Positions 1 to 7,397 of a stretch of DNA of 9,115 nucleotides are shown here, piece after piece (positions within the stretch are counted from its first letter, which is position 1; every line of letters starts with the position of its first letter). The stretch comes from Candidatus Hydrogenedentota bacterium (lineage in GTDB: Bacteria; Hydrogenedentota; Hydrogenedentia; Hydrogenedentales; SLHB01), in NCBI GenBank assembly GCA_007118235.1, contig SKRY01000317.1:1-9115 (forward strand), in the 5' to 3' direction. The translations under genes were made by a program, and so were the position numbers. Below the pieces are notes generated by a model. It did not search any database. It worked only from the letters and a program-made list of their open reading frames with translations, and had not been told where the DNA came from.

Positions 1-202
1 CGGCGGAGATCACGGGCCGAGGCCCGCGGATTGTAGGGGGCGCCCTCCTCAATCTCGATCTGGGCGCGCACAATGGAGGGGCTTACCCGCTGCAAGCCCT
101 CGAGCTGAATCTCGCGTACAGCTTGCCCAGCATAGTCTTGCGCAAAGACGGCATATGCCGGGCAAAACAGGACCGCGATGGCCCCGGCAATAATCAGGTT
201 TT

Positions 203-206
<4 letters not shown>
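1..206 (-). CDS. bamA: BamA-like outer membrane assembly factor, N-terminal fragment (cut by window edge)
   Basis: The frame opens with TTG at 206-204 and runs off the left edge, so only about 68 residues are visible. They begin with a signal peptide: MKN, a hydrophobic stretch to about residue 20, and an AVFA-QD cleavage site near residue 23. A POTRA-like segment follows at once (VREIQLEGLQRVS, then a Gly-x-x-Tyr-x-Pro turn and a RDLR helix). POTRA repeats right after a signal peptide are typical of BamA, the Omp85 protein that folds beta-barrel proteins into the outer membrane. TamA or another Omp85 member cannot be excluded without the barrel. No in-frame ATG lies in the visible part. The TTG is preceded by a good Shine-Dalgarno (GGAAGGTG) inside the clpC 3' end, and the start overlaps the clpC TGA by 4 bases, which implies translational coupling. 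The family call is fairly secure; the exact start is likely. Confidence 0.8.
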
Positions 207-2671
<2,465 letters not shown>

Positions 2672-2804
2672 GCTATAGGATTCCTCTCGATGGGTTTACC
2701 CAAAATCAGAGTGATGCGGTCTCGCCCCTGCGGTTGGAGGCCTTTGCCCCTGCGCGCGGAGGGAGCGTTGGGACCCGTGATGAAGATGCGTCCGCCCCTC
2801 ATGG

Positions 2805-2821
2805 CGCATACGCATATGCGT
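2805..2821. repeat. Tandem CGCATA repeat merging into a 12-bp palindrome, upstream of clpC
   Basis: CGCATA occurs twice in tandem (2805-2816). The second copy runs into TGCGT to make the perfect palindrome ACGCATATGCGT at 2810-2821. The octamer ATGCGTCC occurs at 2786-2793 and again at 2816-2823, exactly 30 bases apart, about three helical turns. The position about 140 bases upstream of clpC suits a regulator-binding site, but no known operator matches. The symmetry is seen directly; the regulatory role is inference. Confidence 0.35.
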
Positions 2822-2878
2822 CCCCGCCTTCGCTTGGCGTGGACGGCGCGTTGATGTTTGCTGCCCGCACCCTCATTG

Positions 2879-2897
2879 GGGAGCGGCGGACGCTCCC
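2879..2897 (-). terminator. GC-rich hairpin immediately after the mcsB stop codon
   Basis: GGGAGCG (2879-2885) and CGCTCCC (2891-2897) form a perfect 7-bp stem with a 5-base loop, 4 bases downstream of the mcsB TGA on the transcribed strand. No T-run follows, so it is not a classical intrinsic terminator. It may be a 3'-end stabilising or processing hairpin separating mcsA-mcsB mRNA from clpC mRNA, or a weak attenuator. Confidence 0.35.
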
Positions 2898-2901
2898 GGA
2901 C

Positions 2902-3951
2902 TCAGCTCAAGTGAGCGCGGTACAGATTCGCGCGCGCCACGCTAAGCGTCAGGTCGTCGCAGCCCTCCTGACTCCCTTGGCGAAGTTCGAGATGAGCAGG
3001 TTGGGCCTCGATGAGCAGTTCGTTGAGCTTCCGGTATGTGAACGCCTCCAGGTAACCAGTGGCGTGTCCCAAGCGAAGCGAGGAAAGGATATCAAGGGCC
3101 TCGCCTAGCTCAAGCAGGCGGGCGCCGCGAGCGCTGCCCAACGCCCGGTTGACCCTATCCTCCAGGCTGAGCCGCCCCTCTTTGATCATCGTGTTCCGGG
3201 CTTCCTGTTCTTGTTCAAGAATGTCCCGGGTGATGTGCCGAAGATGATAGACGATTTCTTCTTCGGAGCGGCCGAGCGTGGCCTGATTGAGTACCCGGTA
3301 AAGGTCGCCTGCTGTTTCATTGATGCTTCCAAACAGTCCTTGGAGCACGTGGCGCTGGTCGCGAATCCGTTGTTCCAGCCCCAGGATTCGGCCCAAGCGC
3401 GCGAGCCCTGGCAGGTGCGTGACCGTGGTCAGGACTAGTCCCGTGCCCACCTGGCTCAACCCGGCTGTCAAGTACCCCAGCCGATCGTCGAATGCGAAAT
3501 CGAGCGAGTTGGCCAGCGTTTCCTCAATGGCGCTCAAGCGGGTCCAGATCGCATCCAAATCCAGCCCGGAGGCCGTCACCGTGATACGCAGGTGGTTGGC
3601 CTCGTTCACCATGATGCTTAGGCTCTGTTCCTCGCTTACGAACACACCCCGGGCCCCTCTCCCGTGAAGCAGGGCCTCGTTGATCAACTGGCGCTCCAGA
3701 AAAAACTCGGCCTCGCGTCTACTCGCTTCCGGAAGAGAATAGTATTGGCCCTGGCCCAGCACGCCCGCGCCGTCCAATGCCGCGAGGATACGCTCCTCCG
3801 CCGTGCGCAGGTCCTCCTCGTTGCAACGCGCTGGAAAGGGATAATCCGCCAAGTTGCGGACGAGCGAGCCTTGGCTGAAGACTACGGTGGCCGCTTCCGG
3901 ACCCGAGCCCTCCAACCACTTGGCCGGCTTATCAATCAACGTTTCCACCAT
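2902..3951 (-). CDS. mcsB: McsB-family protein (ATP:guanido phosphotransferase fold), predicted catalytically dead pseudokinase
   Basis: The protein aligns over its whole length with Bacillus McsB, the kinase that phosphorylates arginines on proteins destined for ClpCP. Shared blocks include LVRN..DYPFPAR, NE.NHLRI, GYLT....VGTGL, NQATLGRSE and LSSLRLG. Length (349 residues) is normal for the family. The active site is not conserved. Counting from the ATG, with B. subtilis numbers in parentheses, substitutions are Q27 (R29), S29 (R31), E82 (R86), A118 (catalytic E121), G164 (C167), V173 (R176), Q204 (R207) and S209 (catalytic E212). At the C terminus the RDxxRA phosphoarginine pocket reads LSVARA (336-341). 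The frame is open and undisturbed, so this is a maintained gene, probably an adaptor or scaffold for McsA and ClpC. I chose the ATG at 3951; a TTG at 3960, directly after the mcsA TAA, would add three residues. AAGGA overlapping the mcsA stop serves either. Family assignment is firm; loss of activity is a strong inference from my recollection of the B. subtilis sequence. Confidence 0.9.
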   Translation of the reverse strand: MVETLIDKPAKWLEGSGPEAATVVFSQGSLVRNLADYPFPARCNEEDLRTAEERILAALDGAGVLGQGQYYSLPEASRREAEFFLERQLINEALLHGRGARGVFVSEEQSLSIMVNEANHLRITVTASGLDLDAIWTRLSAIEETLANSLDFAFDDRLGYLTAGLSQVGTGLVLTTVTHLPGLARLGRILGLEQRIRDQRHVLQGLFGSINETAGDLYRVLNQATLGRSEEEIVYHLRHITRDILEQEQEARNTMIKEGRLSLEDRVNRALGSARGARLLELGEALDILSSLRLGHATGYLEAFTYRKLNELLIEAQPAHLELRQGSQEGCDDLTLSVARANLYRAHLS

Positions 3952-3960
3952 ACCAACCAA

Positions 3961-4497
3961 TTATCCTTCGCCTCGCGCGGAAGCGTTCATGCTGGCGTCA
4001 AGCTTCTTGATCTCGTCACGAAGCTCCGCCGCTTCCTCGTAGTTTTCCATTTTGAGGGCCGTGCGCAACAAGGCCCGCTTGGTCTGCAACTCGGCGCGCA
4101 GGGCTTCACGCGCATCGTTACGATTCGGAACCCGGCCTCGGTGGCGCAGGGCCGTGTGAGCCGCCCGCAGCACCGGTTCGAGGTGTTCGGCGAAATTCTC
4201 GTAACACTGGGGACACCCCACCTCGCCGGTCTTGAGTACGTATTTCAGTTGCGCTCCGCAGGCTCCACACGTGCGATGCTGCGCCACGGAATCCTGCTGC
4301 GCGCCGCCAGCGCTGTGCGCCTCCTGCGCGTCATGCTTGGGAGAGGGGGCGGGCCCGGATAGGTTGAAGCCGGTGGCCGCACTCTCTTGGTGCTTCATCA
4401 TACACTCCGAGCACAGGTGCAGATCGGTCACTTTTCCGTCCACGACTTCGGCGTAACGGACCGTCGCCAAATTCTTGTGACATTTTTGGCACAGCAT
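3961..4497 (-). CDS. mcsA: McsA-like double zinc-finger protein with C-terminal UVR motif, McsB/ClpC partner
   Basis: This 178-residue protein has the McsA layout. A first zinc site is formed by C3, C6, C29 and C32 (CxxC...CSEC), and a second by C77, C80, C95 and C98 (CGAC...CPQC). A linker rich in Ala, Ser, Gln and His (about 37-75) separates them. A helical UVR motif with the sequence NYEEAAELRDEIKKL lies at 152-166. In Firmicutes McsA binds and activates McsB and helps target substrates to ClpC; the UVR motif is a protein-protein contact also found in UvrB and in ClpC itself. All eight zinc-binding cysteines are present, so this partner looks functional even though the McsB active site is not. 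The ATG follows a strong Shine-Dalgarno (GAGGTGA, 6 bases before the start). The stop abuts mcsB, so the two are surely co-transcribed. The symbol rests on domain order plus the mcsB neighbour. Confidence 0.92.
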   Translation of the reverse strand: MLCQKCHKNLATVRYAEVVDGKVTDLHLCSECMMKHQESAATGFNLSGPAPSPKHDAQEAHSAGGAQQDSVAQHRTCGACGAQLKYVLKTGEVGCPQCYENFAEHLEPVLRAAHTALRHRGRVPNRNDAREALRAELQTKRALLRTALKMENYEEAAELRDEIKKLDASMNASARGEG

Positions 4498-4729
4498 CGC
4501 AAATCACCTCGTATCAAAGTATACCACTCCACCGGGAACGCGTCCATGAGCCGGACGTGGCCCTGAACAGGCCCAAACGCTCCTCATACATTGTGGCAAG
4601 CGCGGCGGCCCAACATCAAGATGGATTGGCATGATTTTAGCGGTATTAGAGTTGTGTTGTGTAAGCATTGTTTTGTGCTGGCTTGTTCAGGGTGACCGCC
4701 TGTGTTTCCGGGCGCGCCAGCGCCTCTGG
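4498..4729 (-). other. Intergenic region between the DUF4203-like gene and mcsA, with an AT-rich island
   Basis: This 232-base gap holds the candidate mcsA promoter at its mcsA end. Bases 4631-4680 are strikingly AT-rich (18 G or C out of 50) in an otherwise GC-rich window, and TG-repetitive on the plus strand. On the minus strand this island includes a TAAAAT (4639-4634) that could be a second, more distal -10, but no good -35 accompanies it. A weak 5-bp GC hairpin follows the upstream gene without a T-run. No terminator and no credible small gene were found. Confidence 0.5.
4518..4546 (-). promoter_or_regulatory. Candidate sigma-70-type promoter for mcsA-mcsB
   Basis: On the minus strand TGGACG (4546-4541) is followed after exactly 17 bases by TATACT (4523-4518), with TGG just upstream of the -10, giving an extended -10. 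These match 4 of 6 and 5 of 6 consensus bases. The predicted start near 4511 would leave a leader of only about 14 bases containing the mcsA Shine-Dalgarno. It is the best candidate seen upstream of mcsA but is untested. Confidence 0.45.
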
Positions 4730-5365
4730 CTACCTCAGGGGGGCCGCGAACCGGGCGGAACGGCGTTTATGGGTAACAAACTGCATGATGGCGCCTCCAA
4801 CGGCGAGGACCAGCCAGCCCGCAATGATGACGCCGTCGGCTTCCGTAAGATCGACGGGCGGCTCCACAATGCGGAGCAGCGGCGGTCCAAGGATGAAGAA
4901 CGCCAGTCCGCTCACGACCATCCACGCCCCGAGCGCCGCCGTGGCCAGCGTTACGATGGGACGCTCCAGGAGCAGTGCAAGAACTCCTCCGGCGATGCCC
5001 ACGCCCAGAACAGCCCAAGCGCTCCAGGCATGGTCCACGCCCGCCAGGAAGTTGAGTCCAAGAAACACGCCCATCAGCAGGCCCAAGAGGAACACGCCGG
5101 CTTTGTATAAGAAGAACAATGCCATGGCGCCTGCTATGCCCCCGGCCAATCCGCCGATGATGGTGGCGGCGGTATGCCCGTGGCTGAGCCATGCCGCCAG
5201 GGCGGCCGCCACGCTTCCGGCCAGCATGAAGCCCAGCAGCGCGATGACGATCTTCAGGGTGCGGTACCCTAGAAAGCAATATAGGGTACCCACGGAGATA
5301 GCCCCCGCCACGATGGCGTTGAGGGTCTCTGGGGGAAGCTCATTGAGTTGGCGCCAGATATCCAT
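4730..5365 (-). CDS. DUF4203/TMEM198-like polytopic membrane protein of unknown function
   Basis: The 211-residue protein is almost entirely hydrophobic, with about seven predicted membrane helices at roughly 16-33, 38-59, 66-86, 88-109, 113-133, 137-160 and 177-197. Glycine- and alanine-rich helices with a GYRTLK segment between the first two resemble the DUF4203 (TMEM198/TM7SF3-like) family, whose bacterial role is unknown. It ends in a basic tail (HKRRSAR), expected on the cytoplasmic side. The ATG at 5365 has a good Shine-Dalgarno (AAGGA, 7 bases upstream). It is the first gene of the minus-strand set and diverges from fmdB. A 232-base gap with its own candidate promoter separates it from mcsA, so an operon link is uncertain. 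The membrane call is firm; the family name is moderately sure, from helix pattern rather than a diagnostic motif. Confidence 0.75.
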   Translation of the reverse strand: MDIWRQLNELPPETLNAIVAGAISVGTLYCFLGYRTLKIVIALLGFMLAGSVAAALAAWLSHGHTAATIIGGLAGGIAGAMALFFLYKAGVFLLGLLMGVFLGLNFLAGVDHAWSAWAVLGVGIAGGVLALLLERPIVTLATAALGAWMVVSGLAFFILGPPLLRIVEPPVDLTEADGVIIAGWLVLAVGGAIMQFVTHKRRSARFAAPLR

Positions 5366-5467
5366 ACCCTGATCCTTGGGCCGGGTTGCCGCGCGTTGTG
5401 GGGGCTGCGGCGTGTGTGCGCTTCACGATGACCCGCCCGGTGTGTTTCCGCGCGAAATCTGTTAGTT

Positions 5468-5500
5468 GTTCACTCGAAAGGTTTGCGTTCTGGAGTGAAC
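5468..5500. repeat. Perfect 8-bp inverted repeat around the fmdB -35 box (candidate operator)
   Basis: GTTCACTC (5468-5475) and GAGTGAAC (5493-5500) are perfect reverse complements separated by 17 bases, so the half-site centres are 25 bp apart, between two and three helical turns. The TTGCGT -35 box lies between the arms and the right arm is inside the promoter spacer, where a bound dimeric regulator would block RNA polymerase. No regulator gene is adjacent. The symmetry is seen directly; the operator role is inferred. Confidence 0.4.
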
Positions 5501-5511
5501 CATGCTAGAAT
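5483..5511 (+). promoter_or_regulatory. Candidate extended -10 promoter for fmdB
   Basis: TTGCGT (5483-5488) is separated by exactly 17 bases from TAGAAT (5506-5511), which carries the extended -10 dinucleotide (TGC-TAGAAT). The predicted start is near 5518, giving a leader of about 100 bases. The -35 is only 3 of 6 to consensus, but the extended -10 compensates. Confidence 0.45.
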
Positions 5512-5616
5512 TCTACATCCTAGGCGGGAATACTGCCCAACCGCGTTGTGTATACCATGTGATTTTCCACCCCTGGCCGTCCCGTGGTTTCCCAAGCAAT
5601 ATAAGGACTCATATCG

Positions 5617-5949
5617 ATGCCGACATATTCGTACCAGTGCACGAAATGCCAAGCGGTGCAAGAAGTCTACCACAGCATGAGCGCCGAGCCGGAAATCCAT
5701 TGCGTGGACTGCGGCGCCGGTACACGCCGTTTGATGGGGGCGGGCGCGGGCATCCTGTTCCGCGGAACGGGATTCTACGAGACAGACTACAAGCGCGGCA
5801 ATGGGCACGGGAAATCCTCGGACACCAAGGGCAGCGAAACCAAGAGCGAATCGAAGAGTGACGCTTCCAAGGGGGAGGGCGCGTCCTCGGGCGGCGCCTC
5901 TTCCAGTAAACCGGCCAGCGGCGGCTCGGGTTCCACGCAGGCGGCGTGA
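5617..5949 (+). CDS. FmdB-family zinc-ribbon protein
   Basis: This is a 110-residue protein whose first part matches the small FmdB-like (CxxC_CxxC_SSSS) regulatory family. It starts MPTYSYQC, with a four-cysteine zinc ribbon at C8, C11, C29 and C32, followed by the conserved GAGAGILFRGTGFYETDYKR stretch at about 44-63. The remaining roughly 45 residues are low-complexity Ser, Gly, Lys and Glu and probably disordered, which is usual for the family. Members are often called putative regulatory proteins after FmdB of methylotrophs; their biochemical role is not established. The ATG has a Shine-Dalgarno (AAGGA, 9 bases upstream). It is divergent from the membrane-protein gene and lies 260 bases upstream of argD on the same strand. 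Whether it is co-transcribed with the arg genes is unknown. Confidence 0.88.
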   Translation: MPTYSYQCTKCQAVQEVYHSMSAEPEIHCVDCGAGTRRLMGAGAGILFRGTGFYETDYKRGNGHGKSSDTKGSETKSESKSDASKGEGASSGGASSSKPASGGSGSTQAA

Positions 5950-6209
5950 GCGCACTGCTAGACGGCGGCGGCTTGGCCGCGCGCATACCACATGCGGCCC
6001 TGTCCGTGGCGTATCCCCACGGCGGGGCGCATCTTTTCGGAGCCCCCCGGCTGGGGCGGTAGTATACACATTTCTTGCGCACAAAAAAAGCCCCCCATGG
6101 GTGAATCGCGCGGGATGAGAGGCGGGGGAGAGCCGTCGGACCTAGCGTATTGCGGCGTCAAATGGGCGTCACTAATGTAGGACAGACGGCCGGCAAAGGG
6201 AGTTCGCCG
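5950..6209 (+). other. fmdB-argD intergenic region with several short hairpins
   Basis: These 260 bases hold three short GC hairpins: 5968-5980 (GCGGC-TTG-GCCGC), 6004-6022 (CCGTGG with a 7-base loop) and about 6042-6057 (GCCCC...GGGGC). None is followed by a T-run, so none is a clear fmdB terminator. A seven-base A tract lies at 6083-6089. A weak promoter-like pair, TTGCGG (6150-6155) and TAATGT (6173-6178) with 17-base spacing, would start RNA near 6185, shortly before the preferred argD start. It is only 3 of 6 in each box. No RNA gene or small coding sequence is supported. Confidence 0.35.
6195..6202 (+). promoter_or_regulatory. Ribosome-binding site that decides the argD start
   Basis: AAAGGGAG lies 7 bases before the TTG at 6210. 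The upstream in-frame ATG at 6162 and TTG at 6150 have no purine-rich site in the right place, so this site favours the shorter protein. Confidence 0.55.
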
Positions 6210-7397
6210 TTGAATACGGAAGCCATCAAAGCGCTCAATGAGCAGTATCTACTCAACACCTATGGAAGCCGCAAACTGGCTCTCGTTCGTGGGGAGGGCG
6301 CCAAGGTATGGGATGCCGAGGGGCGGGAGTACCTGGATTTCTTCGCGGGGATCTCGGTGGCCAATCTGGGCCATTGCCACCCAGCGGTGACGGACGCGAT
6401 TTGCGAGCAGGCCCGCACCCTGTGTCACGTCTCGAATCTCTACTATACTGGGCCTCAAGTGGAGTTGGCGCGGCTGCTCTCGGAGAACACGGCGGTGGAC
6501 CGGTGGTTCTTCGCCAACTGTGGCGCGACCGCGAACGAAGCGGCCATCAAACTGGCGCGGCGGTACTGGGCGGAGGAAGGGACGCCAAAGCCCGGCATCA
6601 TCACGGCGCGGAATTCCTTTCACGGCCGGACCATGGCCACGCTTACCGCAACCGGCCAGGAGCGCTTCCAGCAAGGGTTCGAGCCCTTGTTGCCGGGTTT
6701 CACCCATGTCCCGTTTGACGACCTGGACCGACTGCGGGACGCCATCGACGACGATACGGGGGCCATCCTGCTCGAACCCATCCAGGGCGAGGGAGGCGTC
6801 CGCACGCCCTCACCGGGGTATTTCGCCGGGGTGCGCGAGTTGTGCGACGAACGCGGATTGCTGCTCATTCTCGACGAGGTCCAGACCGGCATGGGCCGGA
6901 CGGGGCGTTTTTGCGGTTACGAGCATGAGGAGATCCAGCCCGATATCCTTACGTTCGCCAAGGCGCTGGGCAACGGAGTGCCGATTGGGGCAATGGGATG
7001 CGCCGAACGCGTGGCCCACGGCTTCGCCCCTGGCGCGCACGCCAGCACCTTTGGAGGGAATCCGGTGTGCGCGGCGGCGGCAGTGGCCACGGTCCGGGAA
7101 CTGCTCCGCCCAGGATTTCTGGACAAGGCCGCCGGGGTTGGGGAACGGTTCGTCCGGGCGCTTCGCGACGTGGCGTCGCGTCACGGCTGCGTGGTGGAAG
7201 TGCGCGGCCGCGGTCTCATGATCGGTGTGGAGTTGGACGAACCGGTCGCGCCGGTGGTGGACAAACTGCGGGAAAAAGGGGTACTCTGCGGGCCGGCCGG
7301 CGCCTACGTCTTGCGGTTTTTGCCGCCTCTTATCGTGACCGCGGGTGAGGTGGACCAAGTGACGGCCGCCGTGGACGAAGCATTGGGAGCACAATAA
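6210..7397 (+). CDS. argD: Acetylornithine aminotransferase (class III PLP enzyme)
   Basis: ArgD converts N-acetylglutamate 5-semialdehyde to N2-acetylornithine in arginine synthesis, using glutamate as amino donor and pyridoxal phosphate; many ArgDs also act in lysine synthesis. From the chosen start the protein has 395 residues, the usual family length. Seen motifs are NTYGSR near the N terminus, FFAGISVANLGH, a phosphate-loop region CGATANEAAIK (104-114), SFHGRT (136-141), GEGG (193-196), LDEVQTG with the PLP-pyridine aspartate D222, FAKALGNG with the Schiff-base lysine K251, and TFGGNP (280-285). I chose the TTG at 6210 because it has a strong Shine-Dalgarno (AAAGGGAG, 7 bases upstream) and begins MNTEAIKALNEQYLLNTYG, as ArgD normally does. 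TTG 6150 or ATG 6162 would add 20 or 16 atypical residues without a Shine-Dalgarno. The stop overlaps the argF start by one base (TAATG). Other class III aminotransferases are possible but argF/argG neighbours settle it. Confidence 0.93.
   Translation: MNTEAIKALNEQYLLNTYGSRKLALVRGEGAKVWDAEGREYLDFFAGISVANLGHCHPAVTDAICEQARTLCHVSNLYYTGPQVELARLLSENTAVDRWFFANCGATANEAAIKLARRYWAEEGTPKPGIITARNSFHGRTMATLTATGQERFQQGFEPLLPGFTHVPFDDLDRLRDAIDDDTGAILLEPIQGEGGVRTPSPGYFAGVRELCDERGLLLILDEVQTGMGRTGRFCGYEHEEIQPDILTFAKALGNGVPIGAMGCAERVAHGFAPGAHASTFGGNPVCAAAAVATVRELLRPGFLDKAAGVGERFVRALRDVASRHGCVVEVRGRGLMIGVELDEPVAPVVDKLREKGVLCGPAGAYVLRFLPPLIVTAGEVDQVTAAVDEALGAQ

Larger units (their letters stand above)
2672..2901 (-). 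other. mcsB-clpC intergenic region
   Basis: This 230-base gap separates the mcsB stop from the clpC start, both on the minus strand. In Firmicutes these genes are usually close-packed, so the gap is long. It holds a GC-rich hairpin just after mcsB, the tandem CGCATA/palindrome cluster listed separately, a short TGGGT-TT-ACCCA inverted repeat at 2691-2702, and the clpC Shine-Dalgarno at 2682-2687. I see no convincing -35/-10 pair, no CIRCE element, no CtsR heptad repeat and no credible small gene. Confidence 0.6.
5366..5616. promoter_or_regulatory. Divergent intergenic control region (DUF4203-like gene / fmdB)
   Basis: This region of about 250 bases lies between two divergently transcribed genes and must hold promoters for both. 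The symmetric decamer TAGAATTCTA (5506-5515) presents a TAGAAT -10-like box on each strand. On the plus strand it has a proper partner (listed separately). On the minus strand the nearest -35-like sequence, TTGGGC (5540-5535), is 19 bases away, which is poor spacing. A separate minus-strand extended -10, TGG-TATACA, sits at 5557-5549. Bases 5366-5460 are GC-rich with no recognisable signal beyond the Shine-Dalgarno of the membrane-protein gene. Confidence 0.45.

Noticed and set aside
2672..2901. CIRCE or CtsR operator before clpC
   Set aside because: No TTAGCACTC/GAGTGCTAA or GGTCAAA tandem heptads found on either strand.
2902..3951. mcsB as a pseudogene
   Set aside because: The frame is uninterrupted, of normal family length, keeps structural motifs throughout, and abuts mcsA; specific loss of active-site residues alone fits a maintained pseudokinase better than decay.
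3664..4362. Plus-strand open frame of 232 codons over mcsB and mcsA
   Set aside because: Antisense to two genes with clear family motifs; the translation has no domain.
4627..4641. Sigma-54-like TGGCATG-N4-TAGC element on the plus strand
   Set aside because: The GG-to-GC spacing is right, but it is one base off in each half and points toward the antisense strand of a membrane-protein gene, with no plus-strand gene for about 970 bases.
4631..5110. Plus-strand frame with a hydrophobic N terminus (MILAVLELCCVSIVLCWLV) starting in the AT-rich gap
   Set aside because: Only about 30 codons lie outside the antisense of the membrane-protein gene, there is no good Shine-Dalgarno, and the rest is shadow sequence.
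4691..5455. TGTGTTTCCG present on both sides of the membrane-protein gene (4701-4710 and about 5440-5449)
   Set aside because: A 10-base match in GC-rich flanks is within what chance gives, and neither copy has inverted ends or a target duplication; not evidence of a mobile element.
6042..6095. GC hairpin and seven-base A tract as an intrinsic terminator between fmdB and argD
   Set aside because: On the plus strand no T-run follows the hairpin; on the minus strand the T-run follows a G-run with no stable stem and no minus-strand gene ends there.
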